A DNA stretch of 37,140 nucleotides from Ferruginibacter sp. HRS2-29 (GTDB lineage: Bacteria; Bacteroidota; Bacteroidia; Chitinophagales; Chitinophagaceae). The stretch spans positions 1 through 37,140 of the forward strand of contig NZ_RJUB01000019.1 in assembly GCF_024343615.1 (NCBI RefSeq), written 5' to 3'. The notes under the pieces were generated by a model that was not told the DNA's origin, did not search any database, and saw only the letters and a list, made by a program, of their open reading frames with translations. Position 1 is the stretch's first letter; the number at the start of each line of letters is the position of its first letter. Shown piece after piece: positions 10,238-19,974 of the stretch. Made by a program: the position numbers and the translations under genes.

Positions 10238-13200
10238 ATGAAATTTCAATACTACCGGTCGGTTATTTTTCTGCTGTGTACCAGTTTGCTGTTCTTATCG
10301 GCCAACGCACAATTCGAAGAAGGTAAGCGTGATATAAGGAGCGGCTATCCCCGGATGGAAGGAACAAACCTGTCCAACACTTCACCGCATCCGTCGAACA
10401 CCTTAACGTATGCAGCTACTTCCGGAGAGACCGGTAAAACGATTCAGAACATTATCACATTCAAGATCAATGAAAGTTCATCTGTCTACTTTGCATCCGG
10501 TTTTACCGCTACTGTTTATTTTACGATAGACAGCAAAGATACCATTACCAGTACGGCCGTTACCACGCATAAATCGCTGACCGTAAATTTTGATAAAGCA
10601 CCCGGAGCAAAGTATGATGTACGTTCTTATATCGTACTTCCCACTGCTCAACAGGAAGTAAAGGTAACAGTAGATTCGATCAACGTTACAGGTCAATCAG
10701 GGTGGGATCCCCGCGCCGTTCTTGAACTGGAAAATGAAATGCGTATCGTACGCTATTACGATCTTTCTTCCGTTGCATCACAGTTACTCCCCATATCCGT
10801 TTCCGATACTAATAAGACCGATGCGTTGAAAGTGGTGTGGAACTGGGATCCGCTTTGTCACAACAATCTATCGCAATTGGAATGGGCCTATGTGGAAACG
10901 GAAATGGAGGATTATTATACCGTAGGTGGTTCGCTCGATTACAATAAACTATTCAAAAGCAACAGCACGAGGGTAGATCTTGATTATAGCAGCGATAGTT
11001 TCAGGATACCGTTGTTATACCCGGGGCCTGGGAAATTATACTATCGGCTTCGCCCTGCGTTGCGTAGAAATACCGGCGCAGTAATTGTTGGCCCATGGAG
11101 TACCCCTGTAGCCTATAGTTTTGCCGGTCATGAATTGTCTATGAACTGGCAAAGTAGCACGAGCTTTGCGGAAAATGGAAAATTAAAATCAGTCATTCAA
11201 TATTTCGACGGAAGCCTGCGTAACCGGCAAACCGTTACAAAGGACAATTCAACCGGTAACACCATTGTGGGCGAAACCATCTACGATCTCCAGGGTAGGC
11301 CCAATATCCAGATATTGCCCACACCGACGATTGATAACACCATTAAATATTTTCAAAACTTCAACCGGTTCGTCGGGCAATCGGGTGAAGAAGACCCCTC
11401 AAGATATTTCGATCTTACACCGGCTGGGGTACAATGCAGCAGAGCTGTAGCATTGGATACAGTAGGTAATGGAAAATATTATTCCAATCAAAATCCCTGG
11501 CTGGCATTAGAAGCGAAATCTAAATTCATTCCCGATGCGCAAGGGTATGCATTTACCGAAACACGGTTGATGGATGATGCTACAGGGCGTGTGAGAAGCC
11601 AGGGCGGTGTTGGCCTTACCCACCAGATCAATAACGGGCACGATACAAAATATTACTACGGCAAACCTTCGCAGCCTGAACTGGATGCACTTTTTGCCAC
11701 GGAAGTGGGGGATGCGTCGCACTATACAAAAAATATGGTGCAGGATGCCAATGGGCAAATGAGCGTAAGTTATACAGATATGCATGGCCGTACCATTGCC
11801 ACAGCCCTTGCAGGAAATCCTACCAGTGGTATCGATTCAATCATCAATGCGGCCAATTATCCATTGGCAACCGGACTGCTTACCAACCAGCTTTTGACGC
11901 CTGCTACCAATATTATTTCCGGAACTTCCATTGAGGCGGTGAACAGTATTTTAGTGCCTGCGGCCAACAATTACGCCTTCACGTATAAACTGGACCCGGC
12001 TATACTAAAGCAGTTTGCGTGCAATGAATCCGCCATTTGCTTCGATTGCAAATACGATTTGGAAATATCCATCCGCTCCGAAGATTGCGGCGACTCAACA
12101 CCCATTATCCGGCGATATCAAAACCTGCAGGTAGTACCCGCAAACAATGCCTGTAGCATTTCGATGGGCTTCAAAGGGCCGGGAGCAGATACGTTGAACA
12201 AGGTGATCAACTTCAACCAGTTTCTCAGTACGGGTTCTTATATCATCCGTAAAACACTTACGGTCAACGATTCCATGTTCAGGGTACGAAGAGACAGTGC
12301 CCTGAAAGTATTTTTATGCCGTACGGAGCAGCAACTATATGATTCGGTCGTAAGTATTTTATATGCTACTTCTGGCTGCGGTTTACCACCCGGTAATACC
12401 TCCGGTTGCGATAGTTGCCGCAATAACCTGGGCACCCGTGCGCAATACCGTCATAGCTATTTGATGGCAATCGGGCAGGATACTGCTGCTTCCAACACTA
12501 CATACAATACAGAAATAATTACCAATTATATCGCTGATTCACTTAGTTGCGTGCAGGCTTGTGGCATCAGTCCGCAGCTGAGCACCCTGGCGTCATTACG
12601 CAACCAGATGCTGGGCGACATGATGCCCTTTATGGGGCAGTACGCGATTGACTCTATTCGTAATGACACTACCGGCTCTGTAACAGCCATTACTTCTTCG
12701 ATGGCACAGGCACGGTATAATATTTTTACAACGACACCTATCATAGCCGGGCTCACAAAACCTTTTTATAAATACCCTAAAACCGAAACGGGTACCGGTT
12801 CGTTCTATTTTGATGAGGAAGGTAGTATAGACAGCACTGCCCATGGTCATGATGCCGATGGGCATGTGATCCTGGATACCATGACACGCGATGTTTTTGC
12901 CGGAGCCTTCAAACGGGATTGGGCAAGTAGCCTTATTTATTATCACCCTGAATTTTCAAAACTGAAGCTGGCGGAAGGTTCTCTTCGGGCATCTTATGAA
13001 TGGCTCGATCGTTTTATGGCCTGCGAAAGCTACCAGGTGGCCGTAGATTCCAATTATGTGCACCCTACAGTAAGCGATCCGTTTTTCAGCGGCGGGTTCG
13101 GGTCGACGGATATCGCTACCATGAACCAATACCTTACCGTGCATATGGGTACCAATGCCGCTAACCCCTCCATCTGGAGGGTTGCGAATGGTATGGTACT

Positions 13201-16200
13201 ATGCGCTGGTGAAACCGATGCAAATAAACCGGGTTGTATCAATTTGAAAGATTCCGCCGGTATACAATCCGGATTGACGACCAATCAACAAAATGCTGTG
13301 TGGGAAAACTTCAAATCCATGTATGTATCGAACCGCAACGAAATGGTGCTGAAATATATCAACCTGCACGAAGCGGCCGTACTTCCTGTAAGCAGGATGG
13401 ATTCCTTAAAGAACGAAGGAAAAACATTGGTATTTGCTACAGCACAGGATCTGGCCGATCAGAATGGATGGACCTGGTGGAGCGGTATCAATAGTGAAAC
13501 GCCCGATACGACTGGTATTGGCGTATATACTTCTACCGTTATGCCTGTAAATCCTTGTGCGGCACAACGTCCTTTCTGGAGAGCCAGGCTGCTGCAATGC
13601 GAACAACTGGTGGAATTATTAAATAATCAGTCAGGCACCGATAGCGCTACCGTAAACACTATTCTGCAGGATATACTCGATGGAATGGAAAGCGTATGCA
13701 CGCATTCGATCACTCCGCAGCAAATGTATGGCGCCTCCAATGTAGCCCCTTCGTATGCAGGATCACCACAAAGCTTTGAAGAAGTTATCAATGGTGTTTT
13801 TGCGACACATGGTATCCATACGGTTCCCGGCAATAATTATTATTGCAACCCTTTCACCATCGATTTTCCTAAGCCTTACGGGCTCAATCCTTCTATAGCG
13901 GTCAACAACAGTAATGTGATCGACAGCTGTGCGTGTGGCCGTTTTGCAGCATTAAAGCTCGAAGCGGGGGCCGATTCCAGCACCTTCATCAGCATGAATC
14001 ATTTTCTGAATGTCAATTATCATGATTCACTAACATTGCCCTTGTGGCAGGCGTTGCAGCTTTGCAACGGGGTAAGCAATTGTAATTATACACTCATTGC
14101 CGCAACCGATACTTTGCCAATTTTAGGCCGTCCACAAAGCTTGGCACCAACAAATAATGTTGGAACCACAGGTTGTGAGAAGCCTGTAATTTATTCTGCT
14201 GACTGGGTTGGGGATATAAATCTCCAGGGCCAAAAGAAGCTCGTCATTACTTATGGTAACGTTAGCCAGAATGGTGTGGTACGTATCTATAACGATACAA
14301 CATATGTAAACGGTATTTCAGTAAACCCTGATAGCTCTACTGTGTCCTTCTACCTGGATAGTTGTGCTTCTTACAAGCTGATCCTGTTTCAATATGGCGA
14401 TACTTGCTTTGGAGAATCCGAGCCGTTTTATGTTGATCCGGCACCCGGGTGCCAGGAATGTGTTCGCCCTGTAATAAATTCAGTCAGTGTTTTACCACAA
14501 TTGTCCTCTTCGGGAAATGAAATAGTTGGCATACATTATACTGTGCCCGCAGGTTCTATCAATTGCAGTGTAACAGTTTATGCCTATTACTTCTCGTCTT
14601 CTTTTGGAGAGTATTTTACAAGGCCGCTCAATTGCGCTGCAACATACGATACGATCCATTTGCTGCCATGCCTCCGCTATAAATTCGTTGTCAACAGCAC
14701 TTCCCCGGATGGCCTGTGCAAACGAACATCTTCTTTCTTCGCCAGCATCGACAGTTGTTATCAGGTAACCTGCGATACAACTGCAGGCACTATCGTGCTG
14801 AATGATTTCGTTACCGTTCCTGCTTTCCTCAATTGCGGCTATCAGAAGCCATGTGTCACCTGCGGAAAACTGGATAGCCTAACGGCAGAATTTCATAGTT
14901 TGTACCCCGCCTATAACAGTGTGCCTTTCACGGACTCTACTGCTACAGATGAACAGGCACGACAAAACAATCTTTGGGCGAGGTTCCTCAATTACAGGAC
15001 AGGCTTCTCTAAAAATGCGATCGATTATTTACAGGCATACCGTGGTTGCCTGTCAGCCGCCCCAACAAGTAATGCTCTTTGTTCGTTCGATCCGCCGTTG
15101 AATGATCCTTCCGATATTTATCCTGTTGATACCGTGCCTTGCAGGCAGGTAGAAACCCAGGCGCATTTCATTGCGCAGCAGCTATACAACAATATAAAAG
15201 ATTCGCTGATAGCTAAATTCGACAGCCTCTACCTGGCAAAATGTTTAAGCGCCAAATACACTGAGCAATTTTATGTACGATACCAGCCGAAGGAATACCA
15301 CTACACCTTGTATTATTACGACCAGGCAGGCAACCTGGTGAAAACGATGCCACCTGCTGCGGTGAAACCAAATTACGATGCGTCTTATCTGGCAAACGTA
15401 ATTACTAAGCGGGACGCAAATGATGATCTCGCCAATTCATTGCACAATGAAGCATTGGGCACCAATTACCGCTATAATAGTTTGAACCAGGTGATGGTGC
15501 AGAAAACACCCGATGCCGGAACCAGTAAATTCTGGTACGATAAATTAGGAAGGTTATCGGTGAGCCAGAATGCCAAACAGGCTTCCCTGAATAATTACAG
15601 CTATACGCTCTACGATCTGCTGGGGCGCATCACCGAAGTAGGCGAACGGCCAAACAGTACAGCTATGACGCAGGTCATCAGCCAGAATGCTTCGGGGCTT
15701 GCAAGCTGGATAGCAGACAATAGCGCCGGTGTGAAACAGCAGGTAACCCTTACCGTGTACGACCTTGCCTATACGCCATTGGCGGTAACGGTGGCAAATA
15801 TGGCGGGGCTATACCAGCAGAATCTTCGCAACCGGGTAAGCTACTCATCGATACAACATATCGAAGACGGCGTTGCAGCGCATTGGGATGCCGCTACTTT
15901 TTACAGCTACGATATCCACGGTAATGTAGATACGCTCCTGCAGGATTTCAGAACGGGTATGGGGGCAATTACCTGTCTGGATAACGACACTTTAAAAGCC
16001 AACCGCTTCAAAAAGATCGTGTACAATTATGACCTCATCAGCGGCAAAGTGAACACGGTGGCTTACCAGCCCGGGTCTGCAGACCAGTTCTACCATCGCT
16101 ATGAATACGATGCTGAAAATAAACTCACCCTTGTACAAACCAGTAAGGATAAGATATATTGGGAGCGGGAAGCTACGTATGATTATTACCGGCACGGGCC

Positions 16201-19036
16201 GTTGGCCCGCACAGTGCTGGGGCAAAACCAGGTGCAGGGGCAGGATTATGCCTACACAATCGAAGGTTGGTTAAAAGGTGTGAATTCTTCTGCCATCCTG
16301 GCCGCGGCTACCGGCAACAGTTACGATATGGGCACCGATGGTACGGGCCTCCTACATCCACTCGTGGCAAGGGATGCGTATGGCTACAGTCTCAATTATT
16401 TTAACGGCGATTACAAGCCGATCGGTGGCAACAGCGCCTTTACCAGACTGAGCCTGCCGTTACCCGTTGATGCATCGACCGGCATCTCAACAGGCTATTC
16501 GTTATACAACGGAAATATCGCCGCCATGGCAGTTAACATTCCCAAACTAGGTACTCCGAAAGTATACGGCTACCGCTACGACCAGCTAAACCGTATTAAA
16601 CGCATGGATGCCATTAATGGAATGTCTGCTGCCGATACTACTATCACACCAGTTCGTACCGCCAATTATCACGAAGAAGTGAAGTACGATCCCAACGGCA
16701 ATATCCTCGGTTACCTGCGCAACGGTACCACCGAAAATGGCGGCCCGCTCGAAATGGATTCGCTCAATTACGAATACATTGCCAACACCAACAAGCTGAA
16801 GCGTGTAACCGACAAGACCGCTTACAGCAACAACTACAAAAGCGACATCGACCATCAACCGGACGCAACTAACTACACCTACGATGCCATCGGCAACCTG
16901 GTGCAGGATAAGGCTGAAGGCATTACGCTCATTGAATGGACGGTGAATCGAAAGTTAAAAAGCATTTCGAAATCAAATGGTGCCACACTCGTATATACCT
17001 ACGATGCGTCTGGCAACCGGATATCGCAAACGAATACTAAAGATGCTGTGATAAAACGCACCTATTACGTACGTGACGCATTAGGAAGTATTCTGAGTAT
17101 TTATGAAATGAAAGACACGCTCAAACAAAAAGAAATTAACTTGTATGGAAGTAACAGGGTTGGTATGTATAAGGTAAACGTAGATGTCCAAAGCTGCACG
17201 ACAGTATCTGCTGAAGTCACTAAATTTACAAGAGGCAACAAGCTATTTGAACTCAGCAATCATCTGGGTAATGTGTTGGCAACGGTCAATGATAAAAAAA
17301 TACCTGTACCGGCGAGTGGCAATACTGCGGTGGATTATTATACCGCCGAAATGGTAACCGCCACGGATTACTATCCGTTTGGCATGTTAATGCCGGTGCG
17401 GCAATATTACAGTGATACCGCTACTTATACGGTAGGCAATACATCTACCACCGTATTGGTAGAAGATACCACGTTATCGCAATTGTACAAGCACAGCTTT
17501 AATGATACGCCGTCTACTCATCCGTATGTAACCGTACCCAATGTGCTTAATAGCAGCCTTAGCGGCAGCAGCTGGACCAACCACCGCGGCATCTGGACAA
17601 GCTATGCTGGCAACACAGGTGCAGGTAGAACGATCGCTTTTGATAACAGTACGGCGGATACCGCCAGGCTAACCTTATCTCTGAATATTGCCAGCGGAAA
17701 AAAAGCTACGATCAAATCGTTCTCTTTCTTTCATCGGGCAAGCCTTTCAGGATACAGGCGGTGGAAGATGTATATCAATGGTATCGAGGTGGGGCAGGAT
17801 ACGGTGTATTTAAGTTCTACCGGCTCGGGAGCTAATACCTTGCGTACAACAGGCACAAGGAATGTGCTGAATGCAGTGAGCGATCTTACCGCCACTATTA
17901 CTGTATTGATGAAGCTATACGACCATGATCTGGCGTATCCTAACGGCAATGCGGGTGGAACCTTTAGGATGGATGATTTTATTTTAAACGGGTATGTGAA
18001 TGATGGAGGATTGAGTGCGGAAAATGGAGTGCAGTATGCGAATATGGGGGGGTATAGGTATGGTTTTAATGGGCAGGAAAAATCGGATGAAATAAAAGGA
18101 GAAGGGAATAGTTATACAGCTGAGTTTTGGGAGTATGATCCGAGGATCGGCAGGAGATGGAATCTTGACCCAAAACCTTCTTTTGGAATCAGTGAATATT
18201 CTGCTTTTTTGAATAGTCCAATTTCTAATGCTGATATTATGGGTGATACACCCGTAAATAAAATCGGGGGAGGAACTTATGAATTAGACCCTGGAACTTT
18301 TAAAGTACACGATGGCAAAGTAAGAAATTTAGTCGGTTCATCTGTAACTGTTCAACCCCCGGCCAATACCTTAGAACGCTTTACATTGACTGGGGATAAC
18401 TTGACTGGCGGATCGATAACCTTTGTGGCAATGTTTGGCGATAAATCAGGAAAGTTCCTAGGATATTTTTGGGATAGGAAACCAGATGTCTCATATGACG
18501 CATTTTTAGAAGAAGGGGAAAGAATTGTTTATAACAATTATGTTAGGCACGCTAATGATGATATGTGGGATCCGGACTTAACGGAAGATGAGGCTAGAAA
18601 AAACTTTATAAATAGTAGTTTGGGTGTTACAATGCCAGCGATTCACATTAGGCCCTTAACAATTTTCAACGCAAGCCAAAAAGTCTTAAATTCACCAATT
18701 ATTCGAGAGGTTAAAGACTATATAAACCTCTTTAAGCCTATCAATGAATTTGATGTTACAAAAACATTGTATAGGGGAACCACAGGAACTGAAGGAGTGA
18801 AACCTTCGTTATTTTTAACTGATGATGCAACTGTTGCAGCAACATACATAACGAATGGCGGTCAGGTAATGGAATATCAGATGACTCAATATTCGCTTAA
18901 GGAATTACAAATGAAAGGTGAATTGCTTTTAAAAACAGGTATTAATGGGCCTACGGGAATACCAAGCACTGAATTTCAGTTTGTAGGGAAGAACTTAGTT
19001 GATGCTGTTAATAAAATTGGTAAACCGCATAATTAA
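10238..19036 (+). CDS. Full-length secreted Rhs polymorphic toxin, ART-like tip
   Basis: A 2932-residue protein with a signal peptide ending ANAQ. Around residues 345-365 is DLQGRPNIQILPTP, seen at the head of Bacteroidota RHS proteins. Cys-rich stretches (about 590-740 and 1310-1530) include two fibronectin-like modules. YD repeats run from about 1690 (YYYDQAGNLVKT, FWYDKLGRLSVS). The RHS core lies at about 2340-2660: ELSNHLGNVLATV, TDYYPFGMLMP, YRYGFNGQEKSDEIKGEGN, WEYDPRIGRRWNLDPKP. The tip begins after about residue 2665, and the DNA there becomes visibly more AT-rich. It contains LYRGTTGTE (about 2843), SLFLTDDATVAATY (about 2857) and STEFQFVG (about 2909), matching the Arg, Ser/Thr strand and Glu order of ADP-ribosyltransferases. 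This is the only copy in the array with an N-terminus and signal peptide. The family is certain; the enzymatic call is moderate. Confidence 0.9.
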   Translation: MKFQYYRSVIFLLCTSLLFLSANAQFEEGKRDIRSGYPRMEGTNLSNTSPHPSNTLTYAATSGETGKTIQNIITFKINESSSVYFASGFTATVYFTIDSKDTITSTAVTTHKSLTVNFDKAPGAKYDVRSYIVLPTAQQEVKVTVDSINVTGQSGWDPRAVLELENEMRIVRYYDLSSVASQLLPISVSDTNKTDALKVVWNWDPLCHNNLSQLEWAYVETEMEDYYTVGGSLDYNKLFKSNSTRVDLDYSSDSFRIPLLYPGPGKLYYRLRPALRRNTGAVIVGPWSTPVAYSFAGHELSMNWQSSTSFAENGKLKSVIQYFDGSLRNRQTVTKDNSTGNTIVGETIYDLQGRPNIQILPTPTIDNTIKYFQNFNRFVGQSGEEDPSRYFDLTPAGVQCSRAVALDTVGNGKYYSNQNPWLALEAKSKFIPDAQGYAFTETRLMDDATGRVRSQGGVGLTHQINNGHDTKYYYGKPSQPELDALFATEVGDASHYTKNMVQDANGQMSVSYTDMHGRTIATALAGNPTSGIDSIINAANYPLATGLLTNQLLTPATNIISGTSIEAVNSILVPAANNYAFTYKLDPAILKQFACNESAICFDCKYDLEISIRSEDCGDSTPIIRRYQNLQVVPANNACSISMGFKGPGADTLNKVINFNQFLSTGSYIIRKTLTVNDSMFRVRRDSALKVFLCRTEQQLYDSVVSILYATSGCGLPPGNTSGCDSCRNNLGTRAQYRHSYLMAIGQDTAASNTTYNTEIITNYIADSLSCVQACGISPQLSTLASLRNQMLGDMMPFMGQYAIDSIRNDTTGSVTAITSSMAQARYNIFTTTPIIAGLTKPFYKYPKTETGTGSFYFDEEGSIDSTAHGHDADGHVILDTMTRDVFAGAFKRDWASSLIYYHPEFSKLKLAEGSLRASYEWLDRFMACESYQVAVDSNYVHPTVSDPFFSGGFGSTDIATMNQYLTVHMGTNAANPSIWRVANGMVLCAGETDANKPGCINLKDSAGIQSGLTTNQQNAVWENFKSMYVSNRNEMVLKYINLHEAAVLPVSRMDSLKNEGKTLVFATAQDLADQNGWTWWSGINSETPDTTGIGVYTSTVMPVNPCAAQRPFWRARLLQCEQLVELLNNQSGTDSATVNTILQDILDGMESVCTHSITPQQMYGASNVAPSYAGSPQSFEEVINGVFATHGIHTVPGNNYYCNPFTIDFPKPYGLNPSIAVNNSNVIDSCACGRFAALKLEAGADSSTFISMNHFLNVNYHDSLTLPLWQALQLCNGVSNCNYTLIAATDTLPILGRPQSLAPTNNVGTTGCEKPVIYSADWVGDINLQGQKKLVITYGNVSQNGVVRIYNDTTYVNGISVNPDSSTVSFYLDSCASYKLILFQYGDTCFGESEPFYVDPAPGCQECVRPVINSVSVLPQLSSSGNEIVGIHYTVPAGSINCSVTVYAYYFSSSFGEYFTRPLNCAATYDTIHLLPCLRYKFVVNSTSPDGLCKRTSSFFASIDSCYQVTCDTTAGTIVLNDFVTVPAFLNCGYQKPCVTCGKLDSLTAEFHSLYPAYNSVPFTDSTATDEQARQNNLWARFLNYRTGFSKNAIDYLQAYRGCLSAAPTSNALCSFDPPLNDPSDIYPVDTVPCRQVETQAHFIAQQLYNNIKDSLIAKFDSLYLAKCLSAKYTEQFYVRYQPKEYHYTLYYYDQAGNLVKTMPPAAVKPNYDASYLANVITKRDANDDLANSLHNEALGTNYRYNSLNQVMVQKTPDAGTSKFWYDKLGRLSVSQNAKQASLNNYSYTLYDLLGRITEVGERPNSTAMTQVISQNASGLASWIADNSAGVKQQVTLTVYDLAYTPLAVTVANMAGLYQQNLRNRVSYSSIQHIEDGVAAHWDAATFYSYDIHGNVDTLLQDFRTGMGAITCLDNDTLKANRFKKIVYNYDLISGKVNTVAYQPGSADQFYHRYEYDAENKLTLVQTSKDKIYWEREATYDYYRHGPLARTVLGQNQVQGQDYAYTIEGWLKGVNSSAILAAATGNSYDMGTDGTGLLHPLVARDAYGYSLNYFNGDYKPIGGNSAFTRLSLPLPVDASTGISTGYSLYNGNIAAMAVNIPKLGTPKVYGYRYDQLNRIKRMDAINGMSAADTTITPVRTANYHEEVKYDPNGNILGYLRNGTTENGGPLEMDSLNYEYIANTNKLKRVTDKTAYSNNYKSDIDHQPDATNYTYDAIGNLVQDKAEGITLIEWTVNRKLKSISKSNGATLVYTYDASGNRISQTNTKDAVIKRTYYVRDALGSILSIYEMKDTLKQKEINLYGSNRVGMYKVNVDVQSCTTVSAEVTKFTRGNKLFELSNHLGNVLATVNDKKIPVPASGNTAVDYYTAEMVTATDYYPFGMLMPVRQYYSDTATYTVGNTSTTVLVEDTTLSQLYKHSFNDTPSTHPYVTVPNVLNSSLSGSSWTNHRGIWTSYAGNTGAGRTIAFDNSTADTARLTLSLNIASGKKATIKSFSFFHRASLSGYRRWKMYINGIEVGQDTVYLSSTGSGANTLRTTGTRNVLNAVSDLTATITVLMKLYDHDLAYPNGNAGGTFRMDDFILNGYVNDGGLSAENGVQYANMGGYRYGFNGQEKSDEIKGEGNSYTAEFWEYDPRIGRRWNLDPKPSFGISEYSAFLNSPISNADIMGDTPVNKIGGGTYELDPGTFKVHDGKVRNLVGSSVTVQPPANTLERFTLTGDNLTGGSITFVAMFGDKSGKFLGYFWDRKPDVSYDAFLEEGERIVYNNYVRHANDDMWDPDLTEDEARKNFINSSLGVTMPAIHIRPLTIFNASQKVLNSPIIREVKDYINLFKPINEFDVTKTLYRGTTGTEGVKPSLFLTDDATVAATYITNGGQVMEYQMTQYSLKELQMKGELLLKTGINGPTGIPSTEFQFVGKNLVDAVNKIGKPHN

Positions 19037-19043
19037 TTAAATT

Positions 19044-19319
19044 ATGGAAAAATTTTGTTGTGATAATTTCCGTTTTCGCCATAGCGGCGACAGTAGGATG
19101 GGCTTGAACTTTCGAATCATAAAACTTAGCCCTGAATTTATTCTAAGGGCGAAATACAAGGGGAATTTATATAGATACTTCATATCAGAAGGTTATGAAA
19201 AGCTCGATGAATTAAAAACCCAATTTATTTTTATGGAATTTTGCCCATATTGCGGTAAAGAGTTAAAAAAAGTTTATCAATCTGACGCGTTCGTGAATGA
19301 AACCAATCACGGTTTTTAA
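19044..19319 (+). CDS. Putative immunity protein for the ART-like tip (cassette A)
   Basis: A 91-residue protein starting seven bases after the Rhs stop, the position and spacing of an immunity gene. It has no signal peptide and would stay in the cytosol, where an NAD-using toxin would act. It contains Cys pairs near the N-terminus (FCCDNF) and at about residue 68 (FCPYCGKEL), suggesting a small zinc-ribbon-like fold. The base composition is as AT-rich as the toxin tip and unlike the RHS core, as expected for a toxin-immunity pair that moves together. The family is not recognised. Its role rests on position. Confidence 0.65.
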   Translation: MEKFCCDNFRFRHSGDSRMGLNFRIIKLSPEFILRAKYKGNLYRYFISEGYEKLDELKTQFIFMEFCPYCGKELKKVYQSDAFVNETNHGF

Positions 19320-19462
19320 TTCATTGATCAACGTAATGTATTTAGTGTTTGTAGGTCATGTAAAAGATGACATAAAATTTCAATTGATATCTTAGGCACA
19401 GAAAGATAAATTTATTAACAGACTCGGAGCGATATGCGATAATAGCGAACATTGCCTTCAGA

Positions 19463-19641
19463 GACCGCATATTGCAAACAAACACCAAAGGTAGTGTTGC
19501 AAAACGCATCTACTATGTTCGCGATGCTTCGGTCCAAGGCAAAGGACATATCATAGTCCAAACAGAAAAAGTGGGAGTGGAGGGGCACAAAAAAAGCGCA
19601 ATTCTAAAGGCTTTATTTATAATCCAGGAGCAATACATTAG
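19463..19641 (+). pseudogene. Relic 1: RHS-core sliver fused to a toxin tail
   Basis: Bases 19463-19531 translate to DRILQTNTKG and RIYYVRDAS, clearly related to the RHS-core segment at about 17016-17086 of the full-length gene (NRISQTNTK, RTYYVRDA). The homology stops within GCTTCGGT. In another frame the DNA then reads GPRQRTYHSPNRKSGSGGAQ and on to SKGFIYNPGAIH with a stop at 19639-19641, four bases before the next ATG. That looks like the basic C-terminal tail of a lost nuclease-type toxin tip in normal toxin-immunity spacing. A 106-codon frame from TTG 19472 crosses the sliver, the tail and the next gene out of register and is not a real protein. The sliver is firm; the tail is probable. 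Confidence 0.6.
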
Positions 19642-19645
19642 CAAT

Positions 19646-19896
19646 ATGAAAAGTATAAAAGTAAAGGCGAAAGAAATTCAATTTTTAAAGAATACATGTG
19701 AAATAGACATATTAAATATGTTCAAAAGCAACTTTTTATTTGAAGAAATTTCACAAAATTGCATTTTTTTAAGTGATAACAACTCGAATTAACAAACGAT
19801 CAGCTATTGATAGCTTTGATGCAAAGAGAAATTTACAAAGGTGAGATAAATTCAAATGGATTAATTATCGAAAATTTAATAGATAAATTTATGTAA
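19646..19896 (+). pseudogene. Frameshifted orphan immunity gene (relic 1)
   Basis: From ATG 19646 the frame reads MKSIKVKAKEIQFLKN to SQNCIFLSDNN and stops soon after. A one-base shift near 19781-19783 continues it as LELTNDQLLIALMQREIYKG and then IIENLIDKFM, with a stop at 19894-19896. Joined, this gives about 83 residues of plausible small acidic cytosolic protein without a signal peptide. It starts four bases after the relic toxin tail, so it fits the immunity gene of a tip that has been lost. The frameshift could be decay of an unneeded gene or an assembly error. The family is not recognised. Confidence 0.5.
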
Positions 19897-19900
19897 TAAA

Positions 19901-19920
19901 TTTCTTCGCCCGTGTTGGTA
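19901..19920 (+). repeat. Boundary motif, copy 1
   Basis: This short stretch just after the relic 1 immunity stop contains TTCTTCGCCCGTGTTGGT. Similar sequence occurs at 24532-24551 and 26967-26987, each time at the left edge of a short non-coding linker that leads into a truncated rhs copy. No gene is seen between here and the rhs homology at about 20008. Confidence 0.4.
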
Positions 19921-19974
19921 CAATGGCGATATTCCGAAACTTAAGTGACGATACAAAGGCTTTTATCATAGATT

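Noticed and set aside
10238..19036. Type VI secretion-linked Rhs
   Set aside because: The protein starts with a Sec signal peptide, and no PAAR, VgrG, Hcp or chaperone gene lies nearby.
19472..19792. 106-codon open frame from TTG as one gene
   Set aside because: It joins an RHS-core sliver, out-of-frame toxin-tail DNA and the start of a small gene; only the pieces make sense.
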